Counted from the stretch's first letter, positions 51,752 to 60,716 are shown. The stretch is 64,000 nucleotides of DNA from Actinomycetospora cinnamomea (GCF_003096675.1 NZ_QEKW01000011.1:62001-126000), one strand, 5' to 3'. Notes: generated from the sequence alone by a model not told the origin. Numbers and translations: made by a program.

Positions 51752-52246
51752 ATGAGCGAGGGCACGGATCCCTCGACGATGCGGCAGGTCCTGGGGCACT
51801 TCCCCAGCGGCGTCACCATCGTCACCGGCACGACGCCGGACGGGCCGGCGGGCTTCACGTGCCAGTCGTTCTCCTCGCTCTCCCTCGACCCCCCGCTGGT
51901 GCTCGTGCTGCCCGGGCGCTCCTCGTCGAGCTGGCCGCGGATCGAGGCGACCGGCCGCTTCGTCGTCAACGTCCTCTCCGCCGAGCAGGAGGAGCTCTCG
52001 ACGACGTTCGCGCGCTCGGGCGGCGACAAGTTCGCCGGCGTCGCCTGGCACCCCTCCGGGCTGGGCTCGCCGATCCTCGACGGGGCCACCGCCTGGATCG
52101 ACTGCACCCTGTACGCCGTGCACGACGGCGGCGACCACCTCATCGTCGTCGGGGCCGTGCACGACCTCGGCGCGCCCGGCGACCCGCCACTGGTGTTCCA
52201 CCGCGGCGGCTACGCCCGCACGAGCCCCGTCGGGGCCGGGGAGTGA
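51752..52246 (+). CDS. Flavin reductase domain protein
   Basis: A 164-residue FMN-binding split-barrel protein of the flavin reductase family: MRQVLGHFPSGVTIVTGTTPDGPAGFTCQSFSSLSLDPPLVLV, FVVNVLSAEQEELSTTFA, and the C-terminal DHLIVVGAVHDLG. Such proteins reduce FMN with NAD(P)H for two-component monooxygenases, although some are pyridoxamine-oxidase-like. GGGAGG precedes ATG 51752. The stop overlaps the class III CoA-transferase start (GTGA). No partner oxygenase is adjacent. Confidence 0.88.
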   Translation: MSEGTDPSTMRQVLGHFPSGVTIVTGTTPDGPAGFTCQSFSSLSLDPPLVLVLPGRSSSSWPRIEATGRFVVNVLSAEQEELSTTFARSGGDKFAGVAWHPSGLGSPILDGATAWIDCTLYAVHDGGDHLIVVGAVHDLGAPGDPPLVFHRGGYARTSPVGAGE

Positions 52247-53469
52247 GCGAGCCACGGAGTGGCGCCCCGGCCGGATGCGGCCCGCTCGCCGACGTCCGGG
52301 TGCTCGAGCTCGGGACGATCGTCGCCGGACCGTTCGCGGGGCGGCTGCTCGCCGATTACGGCGCGGACGTCGTGAAGATCGAGCCGCCGGGCGGCCAGGA
52401 CCCCATGCGCGACTGGGGCCAGGAGTCCTACCGGGGCCACCGGCTGTGGTGGACCGTCCACGCCCGCAACAAGCGCTGCGTCACGCTCGACCTGCGCTCG
52501 GAGCGCGGCCAGGAGATCTTCCTGCGTCTGGTCGAGGGTGCCGACGTCGTCGTCGAGAACTTCCGGCCCGGGACCCTGGAGCGCTGGAACCTGGGCTGGG
52601 ACCGGCTGTCGGCGGTGAACCCGGGGCTCGTCCTGGGGCGCGTGTCGGGCTACGGGCAGACCGGCCCGTACGCGGAGAAGGCCGGCTACGCCTCGGTCGC
52701 CGAGGCGCTCTCCGGGCTGCGCTACATCAACGGCTACCCGGGGCAGGCGCCGCCGCGGATGGCGATCTCGCTGGGCGACTCGCTGGCCGGGATGGTCGCG
52801 GTGCAGGGCATCCTCGCCGCGCTGCACCGGCGGACGGTCACCGGTGAGGGCCAGGTCGTCGACGTCGCGCTCACCGAGGCGTGCCTGTCGGTGCTGGAGT
52901 CGGTGATCCCGGAGTACGACAAGCTCGGCCGTGTGCGCCAGCCGGGCGGCACGCGGCTCGAGGGGATCGCGCCGTCCAACGTCTACCGCACCGCCGACGC
53001 GCTGTGGCTGGTCGTCGCGGCCAACCAGGACACCGTGTTCCGCCGGCTCTGCGCGGCCATGGGCCGCCCCGAGCTCGCCGACGACCCCCGCTACGCCGAC
53101 CACCGCGCCCGCGGCGTGCACCAGGACGAGCTGGACGCGCTCGTCGGCGCGTGGGTCGGCTCGCTGCCGGCCGACGAGGTGCGGCGCGTGCTGGACGAGG
53201 CCGGCGTGATCTGCGGGCCGATCAACACGGCCGCCGAGATCGTCGCCGACCCGCAGTTCCGCGCGCGGGGGATGCTCGTGGCGCACCACGACGAGCGGTT
53301 CGACGAGGACGTGCTGGGGCCGGGCGTCGTCCCGACGTTCTCGGCCACACCCGGCGCGGTGCGCTGGGCCGGGCCGCCGGTGCCGGGGCACCACAACGCC
53401 GAGGTCTACGGCGAGCTCGGCCTGTCGCCCGACGACCTCGCCGCCCTGGCCGAGGAGAAGGTGGTCTAG
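52243..53469 (+). CDS. Class III CoA-transferase (CaiB/BaiF family)
   Basis: A 408-residue CaiB/BaiF transferase. Markers are VRVLELGTIVAGPFAGRLLADYGADVVKIEPPGG at the N-terminus, WTVHARNKRCVTLDLRSERGQEI, VVVENFRPGTLERW, and the catalytic Asp in ISLGDSLAGM. It transfers CoA between carboxylic acids such as carnitine, formyl/oxalyl or aromatic acids. It is coupled to the flavin reductase and divergent from the catechol operon, so it may activate an aromatic or dicarboxylic acid feeding the pathway. The 3' end overlaps the next convergent gene by 4 bp. Confidence 0.88.
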   Translation: MSEPRSGAPAGCGPLADVRVLELGTIVAGPFAGRLLADYGADVVKIEPPGGQDPMRDWGQESYRGHRLWWTVHARNKRCVTLDLRSERGQEIFLRLVEGADVVVENFRPGTLERWNLGWDRLSAVNPGLVLGRVSGYGQTGPYAEKAGYASVAEALSGLRYINGYPGQAPPRMAISLGDSLAGMVAVQGILAALHRRTVTGEGQVVDVALTEACLSVLESVIPEYDKLGRVRQPGGTRLEGIAPSNVYRTADALWLVVAANQDTVFRRLCAAMGRPELADDPRYADHRARGVHQDELDALVGAWVGSLPADEVRRVLDEAGVICGPINTAAEIVADPQFRARGMLVAHHDERFDEDVLGPGVVPTFSATPGAVRWAGPPVPGHHNAEVYGELGLSPDDLAALAEEKVV

Positions 53470-53900
53470 GAGGCCTCGGCGTCCTTCTTGATCGACGCCA
53501 GGTTCTTCTCCGCGCTGGAGCCCATCGCGCGCTCGAGCCCCCATCGCGGCACCGGGACGGTGACCTCCATCGTCGAGGACATCTCCACGCGGGACCCGCC
53601 GTCGCCCCGGGAGTGGATGCGGTAGGCGATCGTGCTCTCCTCGATCAGCTTGCCCGCGACGCAGGTCAGGGTGATCGCGTCGTCGGTGTAGCTCACCGCG
53701 TAGGTCGACGTCGTGGTGAACCCGATGGCGCCCAGCGTCACGTCGATCTTCGCCGGGCGGCCGTGCTCGTCGTGCTCGGTGACCCGGGCGGACTTGGCCT
53801 CGTTGGCCCACCGGTCGGTGTTCTCGAGGTCCGAGATCACCTCCACGACCCGCGACACGGGGGCGTCGATCTCGATCGACCTGGTCACCGGCTTGCTCAC
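53466..53900 (-). CDS. SRPBCC-family protein
   Basis: A 144-residue SRPBCC/polyketide cyclase-like protein: RSIEIDAPVSRVVEVISDLENTDRWANEAKSARV, then VTLGAIGFTTTSTYAVSYTDDAITLTC and a C-terminal helix WGLERAMGSSAEKNLASIKKD. It resembles mycobacterial hydrophobic-ligand-binding START-like proteins. GTG 53900 has a GGAGGGAG ribosome binding site. It is convergent with the CoA-transferase, overlapping by 4 bp; function is unknown. Confidence 0.82.
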   Translation of the reverse strand: MSKPVTRSIEIDAPVSRVVEVISDLENTDRWANEAKSARVTEHDEHGRPAKIDVTLGAIGFTTTSTYAVSYTDDAITLTCVAGKLIEESTIAYRIHSRGDGGSRVEMSSTMEVTVPVPRWGLERAMGSSAEKNLASIKKDAEAS

Positions 53901-53964
53901 GGGTCTCCCTCCGACGGCGGTCAGCTCCCCACTACCCCGTGCCGAGGGTGGGTATCCGGTCGGC

Positions 53965-54249
53965 GTGGGTGGTGACCGGGCACTCGAGGACGCGATCGGT
54001 GAGCTGCTCGACCGCCGGGCGCCCGGAGCGACGATCTGCCCGTCCGAGGCCGCGCGGCGCGTCGACCCCGGACGCTGGTGTGAGCTCGTGCCGGACGCCC
54101 GGCGCGTCGCCGGCCGGCTCGTCGCGGACGGGCGGATCGAGATGACCCAGCGCGGCGAGGTCGTCGACCCCGCGACGGCCCGCGGCCCGGTCCGCCTGCG
54201 ACGCCCGAGTGACGCGGTCGAGAGGCCGGGAGACGATCGGCGATCCTAG
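53965..54249 (+). CDS. DUF3253 domain protein
   Basis: A 94-residue protein matching DUF3253: LEDAIGELLDRRAPGATICPSEAARRV, PDARRVAGRLVADGRIEMTQRGEVVDP and GPVRLRRP at the end, which looks like a small winged helix. Function is unknown. The GTG at 53965 is chosen because it directly precedes the domain; its ribosome binding site is weak. It lies 12 bp upstream of the alpha/beta hydrolase gene and may be co-transcribed with it. Confidence 0.78.
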   Translation: MGGDRALEDAIGELLDRRAPGATICPSEAARRVDPGRWCELVPDARRVAGRLVADGRIEMTQRGEVVDPATARGPVRLRRPSDAVERPGDDRRS

Positions 54250-54261
54250 GCTCGACGGGTG

Positions 54262-55317
54262 ATGTTCGGAGCCCTGCGGCGCATCCTGCGCGCCCTCATC
54301 GCCCTGCCGGCGCCCGCGCGGCGCGCGCTGGCCGGCCCCGCGGTCACCCGCGACGGGCAGGTCCTCGACCTCGACGTGCAGCTCGTGCTGCGCCTGCTCG
54401 GGCTGGTCGCCGGGGGCGACGAGCCGTCGCTGGTCGAGCAGCGACGGGCCACCGACCGGGCGGCGGGACTGGCCTGGTCGGCCACGCCCGGCGTCACCGC
54501 CCGCGAACTGATGCTGCCGGTGCCGGTCGGGCCCGGACGTGACGAGCCGGGCACGCTGCCGGCCTGCCTCTACGAGCCCGCCGAGGTCGGCGACGGGCCG
54601 GCCGGGATGCTCGTGCACTTCCACGGCGGGGGGTTCGCGCTGGGCAGCATCGCCTCGAGCGCGCCGCTGTGCCGGGCACTCGCGCACCAGGCCGGGGTCC
54701 GGGTGCTGTCGGTGGAGTACCGGCTGGCGCCCGAGAACCCGTTCCCGGCGGGGCTGGCGGACGCCGCGGCGGCACTGCACCACGTGCTGACCCACCGCGA
54801 GGAGTTCCGCGCGACGTCGGTGGCCGCGGGCGGGGACTCGGCCGGGGCGAACCTCGCGCTCACCGCCGCGCACCAGCTCGCCCGCCACGGCGAGGAGACC
54901 GCGGCGTTCGTGCTCGCGCTGTACCCGGTGACCGACGCCGGGCGCGTCGGCGGGTCGCGGGAGCTGTTCGCCGAGGGCTTCGGGCTACGCACCGCGGACA
55001 TCGAGGTGTTCGAGCGCTACTACCTGCCCGACGGCCTCGACGTCATCCGGCCCACCGGCCTGCTCGAGGCCCAGGACCTCGCGATCATGCCGCCCTGCTA
55101 CGTCGCGACCGCCGGCTTCGACCCGCTGCGCGACGAGGGCGAGGAGCTCGTGGCGGCGCTGCGCGGCGCCGGCGTGCCGGTCGTGTCGCGGCGCTTCCCC
55201 GGGCTCGTGCACGGCTACGCGGGCTTCGCGGGCCTCGTGCCGGCGGCCCGCGATGCCGTGCTCGACGCCGCCTCGGCCCTGCGCGCGGGCCTGGCGCTGC
55301 GTGCCGCACGTGCGTGA
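54262..55317 (+). CDS. Hormone-sensitive-lipase-family alpha/beta hydrolase (LipH-like)
   Basis: A 351-residue esterase. The oxyanion motif is VHFHGGGFALGS, the nucleophile elbow GGDSAGANLA, the acid Asp lies in TAGFDPLRDEG and the His in GLVHGYAGF. It hydrolyses short- to medium-chain esters. ATG 54262 is chosen; GTG 54259 is adjacent and in frame. The last residues and stop codon (TGA 55315-55317) fall inside palindrome C2, so the native C-terminus may have been altered by the repeat. Confidence 0.88.
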   Translation: MFGALRRILRALIALPAPARRALAGPAVTRDGQVLDLDVQLVLRLLGLVAGGDEPSLVEQRRATDRAAGLAWSATPGVTARELMLPVPVGPGRDEPGTLPACLYEPAEVGDGPAGMLVHFHGGGFALGSIASSAPLCRALAHQAGVRVLSVEYRLAPENPFPAGLADAAAALHHVLTHREEFRATSVAAGGDSAGANLALTAAHQLARHGEETAAFVLALYPVTDAGRVGGSRELFAEGFGLRTADIEVFERYYLPDGLDVIRPTGLLEAQDLAIMPPCYVATAGFDPLRDEGEELVAALRGAGVPVVSRRFPGLVHGYAGFAGLVPAARDAVLDAASALRAGLALRAARA

Positions 55318-55353
55318 TCTTCTGAGCTATAGCGCAGAAGATCACGCACGTAG
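55308..55353. repeat. Family C palindrome, copy C2, at a gene end
   Basis: Left arm ACGTGCGTGATCTTCTGAG (55308-55326), loop CTATAG (55327-55332) and right arm to 55353, with one mismatch. It is nearly identical to C1 at 42 kb. The hydrolase stop codon lies in the left arm. A somewhat AT-richer non-coding stretch follows to 55504, with no gene seen. Confidence 0.88.
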
Positions 55354-55504
55354 GAGGCCAGCTGCTCCCGGCCGGGCCGGCGCCGAAGGCAGCAGACGGA
55401 CACGTCCCCTATAAGGCACGCAGCCAGTCAGATTTCGGGTCACGGCTGCCACCAACGCCGCCAGCCCACCACGACACCGTGGACCGGCCCAGAAAGCCTC
55501 ACAG

Positions 55505-56497
55505 TCAGTGGTCGAGCGTCTGCATCGCCGCGGCGGGGTAGCGCTCGCCGCTGGCGACACCCACGGGCGCGACCTCCTCGATCGCTGCGAACTCCTCGCT
55601 CGTCAGGGTCACGTCGACCGCGCCGACGTTCTCCTCGAGGTAGCGACGGCGCTTGGTGCCGGGGATGGGGACGATGTCCTCCCCCTGGGCCAGCACCCAC
55701 GCGAGCGCGAGCTGGGTCGGGCTGACGCCCTTGCGCTCGGCCAGCGCGTTCACCTCGTCGAGCACCCGCAGGTTGGCCTGCAGCGCCTCGCCCTGGAACC
55801 GCGGCGAGTTGCGGCGCCAGTCGCCCTCCGGCAGATCCTCGGTGGAGCGGATCGTGCCCGCGAGGAAGCCGCGGCCGATCGGGCTGTAGGGCACGAAGCC
55901 GATGCCCAGCTCGCGGCACGCCGCGAGCACGCCGTTGTCCTCGACGTCACGGGTGAACAGCGAGTACTCGGTCTGCACGGCGCTCATCGGCGCGGTGGCG
56001 TGGGCGCGGCGGATGGTCTCCGGGGCGGCCTCGGAGATGCCGAGGTGGCGCACCTTGCCGGCCGTGACGAGCTCGCCCAGCGCGCCCCAGGTCTCCTCGA
56101 TCGGGACGTCGGGGTCGACGCGGTGCTGGTAGTAGAGGTCGACGTGATCGGTGCGCAGGCGCTGCAGCGAGCCGTCGATCTGCCCGCGCAGGTAGTCGGG
56201 GCGCCCGTTGACCCGCCCGGTGCCCTGGCCGTCGGGGCCGATCTCGTTGCCGAACTTGGTGGCGATGACGACCTCGTCGCGCCGCGGGCCCAGCACCGAA
56301 CCGAGCAGCTCCTCGTTGGTGTGCGGGCCGTACATGTCGGCGGTGTCGAAGAAGGTGACGCCGAGCTCGAGGGCGCGCTCGAGCGTCGCGCGCGACTCGG
56401 CGTCGTCCTGACCGCCGTAGGCGAAGGTCATGCCCATGCAGCCCAGGCCCAGCGCGGAGACGCGCAGGCCCTGGCCGCCGAGGATTCGTTGCTCCAT
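55505..56497 (-). CDS. Aldo/keto reductase (YghZ/PerA-like)
   Basis: A 330-residue aldo/keto reductase: [17 protein letters not shown] at the N-terminus, the Asp/Tyr pair in [19 protein letters not shown], Lys in [12 protein letters not shown], and His region in [31 protein letters not shown] is the NADP-binding end. It belongs to a subgroup close to pyridoxal reductase and IAA-amino-acid-like reductases; the substrate is unknown. ATG 56497 is chosen with a weak ribosome binding site. Confidence 0.88.
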   Translation of the reverse strand: MEQRILGGQGLRVSALGLGCMGMTFAYGGQDDAESRATLERALELGVTFFDTADMYGPHTNEELLGSVLGPRRDEVVIATKFGNEIGPDGQGTGRVNGRPDYLRGQIDGSLQRLRTDHVDLYYQHRVDPDVPIEETWGALGELVTAGKVRHLGISEAAPETIRRAHATAPMSAVQTEYSLFTRDVEDNGVLAACRELGIGFVPYSPIGRGFLAGTIRSTEDLPEGDWRRNSPRFQGEALQANLRVLDEVNALAERKGVSPTQLALAWVLAQGEDIVPIPGTKRRRYLEENVGAVDVTLTSEEFAAIEEVAPVGVASGERYPAAAMQTLDH

Positions 56498-56584
56498 GCC
56501 GCGTGGCTGCCCCGGGCCACGGTGCCCTGAACGTGTGGCCTCACGCTGACCCGCGGGGCGTGACGGGCCTGGCACGGTGACCGG

Positions 56585-57031
56585 GTGCGTGTGGTGCTGA
56601 CGGTGCTCGTGGTCCTCGTCCTCTCGCTGGCCGCCGGGCCGGGCGCGGTCGCCGACCCGGGCCTGGTCGTCGGCGACGGCGCGCCGGTCGCGCCCGGGGC
56701 CACCGTGCGGGCGCAGATGGGCTGCGAGGAGCCGACGACGGCACCGGCCACCGGGCCCGGGGTCACCGGCGGCCCGTGGGAGCGCGACCCCGAGGGCCAC
56801 CAGCCCTGGGCCGTCTTCTCGACGATCACCGTCGCGCCGGACGCCGCGCCCGGCCCGGTCACCGTGACCGCGACCTGCGGGGACCGGCCCCTGACCGCGA
56901 CGCTCACCGTCGCCGACACCGGCTCGGGGAGCACCACCACCCGGCTGCTCGCCGGCGCGGGCATCCTGCTCGCCGTCGTCGCCGCGATGGTGCTGCTGCA
57001 ACGACGGCGGCGGGGGACGTCGACGCGCTGA
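56585..57031 (+). CDS. Secreted membrane-anchored protein
   Basis: A 148-residue protein. An N-terminal signal peptide ([21 protein letters not shown]) is followed by a small extracellular beta domain containing two cysteines (MGCEEP and ATCGDRPL) that probably form a disulfide. A C-terminal membrane helix [18 protein letters not shown] ends in RRRR. The function is unknown. The GTG start is inferred from the signal peptide. The stop codon is directly followed by palindrome B2. Confidence 0.65.
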   Translation: MRVVLTVLVVLVLSLAAGPGAVADPGLVVGDGAPVAPGATVRAQMGCEEPTTAPATGPGVTGGPWERDPEGHQPWAVFSTITVAPDAAPGPVTVTATCGDRPLTATLTVADTGSGSTTTRLLAGAGILLAVVAAMVLLQRRRRGTSTR

Positions 57032-57032
57032 G

Positions 57033-57094
57033 GTGTGCGAGCAATGCGGCTTTGCTGGCGTTCAACGCCAGGATCGCCACATCCTCGCTCGCAC
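57033..57094. repeat. Family B palindrome, copy B2
   Basis: The left arm contains AATGCGGCTTTGCTGGC (y type) and starts 1 bp after the preceding stop codon. The right arm, on the minus strand, is GAGGATGTGGCGATCCTGGC (x type). The arms pair imperfectly around a CA loop. It resembles B3 with arm types exchanged. Confidence 0.8.
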
Positions 57095-57107
57095 GACACG
57101 CCGTGGT

Positions 57108-57246
57108 CGGCCGCCACCCTCCTCGAGGACGTCGCCCCCCTCGCCGCCGGACGGCGCGTGGAGCACCCGGCCGGCGGAGATGCCCGCGGCGATCACCGAG
57201 CCGATCGAGCGCTCGGCGACGTCGGCGGGACACCGTTCGGCGACGA
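57108..57246 (-). other. Possible gene remnant
   Basis: On the minus strand, a frame with very high GC at third positions encodes PTAFIVAERCPADVAERS and SVIAAGISAGRVLHAPSG. There is no start codon nearby because the adjacent sequence belongs to the divergent hydrolase. This may be the 3' end of a deleted gene next to palindrome B2. I do not recognise the family. Confidence 0.3.
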
Positions 57247-57956
57247 TGAACGCCGTGGGCAGATCGTTGACCGTCGCCGCGGCCCAGCCCGCCTGCCAGG
57301 CCCGCGACCCCGCGTCCAATGTCGCTACCCACGCCGCGGCCGTGCGCGCCGCGCGGGCGCGGGTGGTGGTGTTCCCCGAGCTGTCACTGACCGGGTACGA
57401 GCTCGATGCCGACGCGGTGGACTGCGACGACCCGGTGCTCACCCCGCTGGTCGCCGCCTGCGGTGATGCCGGCACGCTCGCGCTGGCCGGTGCACCGGTG
57501 GAAGAGCCGGAGGGGCGCTTCATCGCCGTGCTCGCCGTGGACGGCGCGGGAGCGAGGGTGGCGTACCACAAGACCTGGCTGGGTGGCCGCGAACCGGAAC
57601 ACTTCGTCGCCGGGTCCGGGCCGGCCGTGCTCGAGATCGACGGCTGGCGCGTCGGGCTCGGCATCTGCAAGGACACCGGCGCCGCCCGGCACACCGCCGG
57701 CACCGCCGCCCTCGACGTCGACGTCTATGTCGCCGGACTCGTGCACCACGCCGACGAGCTCCCCGAACAAGAAGCCCGGGCCACCGTCATCGCACGCGCC
57801 TGCGACGCCTTCGTCGTGTTCGCCGGCTTCGCCGGCCCGACCGGTGAGGGCTTCGACCGGACCGCGGGTGCCTCGGCCATCTGGGCGCCCAGCGGCCTGT
57901 CCATCTCTCGTGCGGGGCCGGCGCCCGGCGCGATCGTGCGAGCCGTCCTGAGCTGA
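57246..57956 (+). CDS. Carbon-nitrogen hydrolase (nitrilase superfamily)
   Basis: A 236-residue nitrilase-superfamily amidase. The catalytic triad is complete: Glu45 in VVFPELSLTGYE, Lys109 in VAYHKTWLGG and Cys141 in LGICKDTGAARH. It hydrolyses an amide or related C-N bond; the substrate is unknown. The length is slightly short for the superfamily. ATG 57246 is chosen; GTG 57255 is an alternative. It is on the same strand as the secreted-protein gene but is separated from it by palindrome B2 and a possible relic. Confidence 0.85.
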   Translation: MNAVGRSLTVAAAQPACQARDPASNVATHAAAVRAARARVVVFPELSLTGYELDADAVDCDDPVLTPLVAACGDAGTLALAGAPVEEPEGRFIAVLAVDGAGARVAYHKTWLGGREPEHFVAGSGPAVLEIDGWRVGLGICKDTGAARHTAGTAALDVDVYVAGLVHHADELPEQEARATVIARACDAFVVFAGFAGPTGEGFDRTAGASAIWAPSGLSISRAGPAPGAIVRAVLS

Positions 57957-58021
57957 GCCCGAGGTTCGCCCGCAGCGGAACGTCCCCCGCGCGCCCGGGC
58001 GGAGCTGCGAGGCTCGGTGCC

Positions 58022-59016
58022 GTGCGGATCGTGGTCCTCGGTGGGACGTGGTTCCTCGGGCGACGGGTGGTCGAGCGGCTGCGCGCCCGCGGCGACGAGG
58101 TGCTGGTGGTTCACCGCGGCCGCGGCGAGCCCGAGGGCGGGGACGGGTCGCAGCACCTGCATGCCGACCGCCAGCACCTGGCCGAGCACCGCGCCCGGCT
58201 GCGGGACTTCGGCCCCGACGCCGTCGTGGACAGCTTCCCGCTCACCGCCCGCGACGTCGACGCCGTGCTCCCGGCGCTGCCCGACGTGCCCGCGGTCGTG
58301 CTGTCGAGCCAGGACGTCTACCAGGCCTTCACCGGCCTGCGGACCGGTCGCTGCGAGGCGCCCGTGCCGATCGACGAGGACGCCGGGCTGCGCCGGGAGC
58401 GACACCCGTACCGGGGTCTCGGGCTGGACGGGGTGCCCGACGACTACGACAAGCTCGACGTGGAGGAACGCTGGCTCGCCCGCGACGCGGTGATCCTGCG
58501 GCTCCCGGTGGTCTACGGCCCGCACGACCGGCAGCGCCGCGAGGACCTCGTCCTGCGCCGGTTGCGCGCCGGGCGGACCCGCATCCCGGTCGGTGCCGGG
58601 GACCTCCTGTGGACCCGCGCCCACGTCGACGACGTCGCCACCGGCGTGCTCGCCGCCCTCGACACCCGTGCCGCCGACGGGCTCGCGGTGAACCTCGGTG
58701 AGACGCTCGTCTGGCCGGTCCGCACCTGGATCGAGCAGATCCTCGCCGCCGCCGGGTCGGACGCCGAGCTCGTCCGTGTCCCCGACGAGGTGCTGCCGCC
58801 CGACCTGGCGCTCACCGCGGCCCCCGCGCAGCACCTGCTGATGTCGGTGGCCGGGCCCAGGAGCTGCTCGGCTGGGCGCCGGGCGACCCCGCGGCCCGGG
58901 TGGCCGAGTCGGTGCGCTGGCACCTCGACCACCCGCCGCCCGAGGCGACCTGGACCGCCGACGACGCCCGTGCCGACGAGACGGCGCTCGCTCAGGCCAG
59001 CGCCCGCCCCACCTGA
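58022..59016 (+). pseudogene. NAD-dependent epimerase/dehydratase-like SDR with a frameshift
   Basis: An extended atypical SDR. The N-terminus IVVLGGTWFLGRRVVERL is the NAD-binding site, and SSQDVYQAF, YDKLDVEERWLA and ILRLPVVYGPHDRQRRED follow. Near 58856 the frame breaks. Reading on in the original frame gives Arg/Pro-rich sequence antisense to the next gene, to 59212. A shift restores AQELLGWAPGDPAARVAESV, the usual family C-terminus, ending at TGA 59014-59016. One missing G in a GGG-CCC context explains it. This may be a real mutation or a sequencing error. The restored end overlaps the convergent dehydrogenase by 25 bp. Confidence 0.75.
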
Positions 59017-60644
59017 CGTCCCGAGAACAGGCAGCCGCCCAGGAACGTGCCCTCCAGCGAGCGGTAGCCGTGCACCCCGCCGCCGCCGAAGCCCGCGGCC
59101 TCACCGGCGGCGTACAGCCCGGGGAACACCGACCCGTCCGGGCGCAGCACCCGCCCGTCGAGGTCGGTCCAGAGCCCGCCGAGGGTCTTGCGGGTCAGGA
59201 GGTGCAGCTTGACCGCGACGAGCGGGCCGGCCTCGGGGTCGAGGATGCGGTGCGGCGGCGCGACGCGAACGAGGCGGTCGCCGAGGTAGGCGCGCGCGGC
59301 CCGGACGGCGGCGAGCTGGCCGTCCTTGCCGTAGCCGTTGGCCAGCTCGGCGTCGCGGGCCAGGACCTCGCGCTCCAGGCCGTCCTTGTCGAGCAGCGGT
59401 GTCGGGGTGAGGGCGTTCATGCGGTCGACCAGTTCGCCCAGCGAGTCGGCCTGGACGAAGTCCTCGCCGGCGCGCTGGAACGCGGCGACCGGCTCGGTGG
59501 GCCCGGGCCGGACGCGCTGGAGCGTCAGGCGGATGTCGCGACCGGTGAAGTCGGGGTTCTGCTCGGAGCCCGAGAGCGCGAACTCCTTCTCGAGGATGCG
59601 CTGGGTCAGCACGAACCAGGTGTGGTCGTGCCCGGTGCGCCGGATGTGCGCGAGCGTCGCGAGCGTGTCGAAGCCCGGCCACAGCGGCGGCGGCAGGCGG
59701 CGCCCCTCGGCGTCGAACCACAGCGACGACGGGCCGGGCAGGATGCGGATGCCGTGCAGCGGCCAGACCGGGGAGTGGTTGACGATCCCCTCGGTGTAGT
59801 GCCACATCCGGTCGCGGTTGACCACGCGGGCGCCGGCGTCCTCGCTGATGCCGATCATGCGCCCGTCGACGTGGGCGGGCACCCCGCTGATCATGTGCTG
59901 CGGCGGCGGGCCGAGGCGCTCGGGCCAGTGGCGGCGCACGGCGTCGTGGTCGCCGCCGATGCCGCCGGAGGTGACGACGACGGCGTCGGCGGTCAGCGCG
60001 AAGGTGCCGATCGCCGTGCGTGAGCTCGACTCGCCGCGGGCGACCTCGGAGGGCTCGAGCACCGCGCCCGACACCCCGGTCACCGCGCCGGCGGTGACCT
60101 CCAGCGCGTCGACGCGGTGGCGGTGGCGGAGGACCACGCGCCCGTCGGCGACGGCGTCGCGGACCCGGCGCAGGAACGGCTCGAGGATGCCCGGCCCCGT
60201 GCCCCACACGATGTGGAAGCGGGGCACCGAGTTGCCGTGCCCGGTGGCCGACGCCCCGCCGCGCTCGGCCCAGCCGACCACGGGAAAGAAGCGCACTCCC
60301 ATGGCGTGCAGCCACGCCCGCTTCTCGCCGGCGGCCCACTCGACGTAGGCGCGCGCCCACTCGCGGCCCCACCGATCCTCGTCGGGACGGTCGAAGCCGG
60401 CGCTGGAGGTCCAGTCCGACCAGGCGAGGTCGACGGAGTCGCGCACGCGCAGGCGGCGCTGCTCGGGGCTGTCGACGAGGAACAGGCCGCCGAAGGACCA
60501 CCACGCCTGCCCGCCGAGCGACGCCTCGGGCTCTTGGTCGAGCACGAGCACGCGGCGTCCGGCGTCGGCGAGCTCGGCGGTGGCGACGAGACCGGCGAGG
60601 CCGGCTCCGACCACGATGACGTCGGCGTCGGGCATGCCCGACAT
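58992..60644 (-). CDS. FAD-binding dehydrogenase (KstD/fumarate-reductase-like)
   Basis: A 550-residue flavoprotein. The FAD site is VIVVGAGLAGLVATAELADAG with VLVLDQEP, and the C-terminal FAD-binding region is VFPGLYAAGEAAGFGGGGVHGYRSLEGTFLGGCLFSG. The middle holds the family Gly-rich strand AVVVTSGGIGGDHD and WFVLTQRILEKEF. It belongs to the group annotated as FAD-binding dehydrogenase, related to 3-ketosteroid dehydrogenases; the substrate is unknown. The start is ATG 60644 (or 60635). Palindrome B3 begins 13 bp upstream of the start, inside the expected leader. Confidence 0.88.
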   Translation of the reverse strand: MSGMPDADVIVVGAGLAGLVATAELADAGRRVLVLDQEPEASLGGQAWWSFGGLFLVDSPEQRRLRVRDSVDLAWSDWTSSAGFDRPDEDRWGREWARAYVEWAAGEKRAWLHAMGVRFFPVVGWAERGGASATGHGNSVPRFHIVWGTGPGILEPFLRRVRDAVADGRVVLRHRHRVDALEVTAGAVTGVSGAVLEPSEVARGESSSRTAIGTFALTADAVVVTSGGIGGDHDAVRRHWPERLGPPPQHMISGVPAHVDGRMIGISEDAGARVVNRDRMWHYTEGIVNHSPVWPLHGIRILPGPSSLWFDAEGRRLPPPLWPGFDTLATLAHIRRTGHDHTWFVLTQRILEKEFALSGSEQNPDFTGRDIRLTLQRVRPGPTEPVAAFQRAGEDFVQADSLGELVDRMNALTPTPLLDKDGLEREVLARDAELANGYGKDGQLAAVRAARAYLGDRLVRVAPPHRILDPEAGPLVAVKLHLLTRKTLGGLWTDLDGRVLRPDGSVFPGLYAAGEAAGFGGGGVHGYRSLEGTFLGGCLFSGRQVGRALA

Positions 60645-60657
60645 CGTGGCAGCTCGG

Positions 60658-60716
60658 GTGTCGAGGATGCGGCGTTTCTGGCGTCAGACGCCAGCAAAGC
60701 CGCATTGCTCGCACAC
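60658..60716. repeat. Family B palindrome, copy B3
   Basis: The left arm contains GAGGATGCGGCGTTTCTGGC (x type); the right arm, on the minus strand, AATGCGGCTTTGCTGGC (y type). The centre is GGCGTC-A-GACGCC. The trailing CACACCCCGTGTGCG matches that after B1. It lies between the dehydrogenase start and the Rpf stop. Confidence 0.82.

Noticed and set aside
55354-55504. A tRNA or attachment site in the AT-richer patch near 55.41 kb
   Set aside because: No cloverleaf or GTTCRANNC T-loop could be found on either strand, and no integrase gene is nearby.
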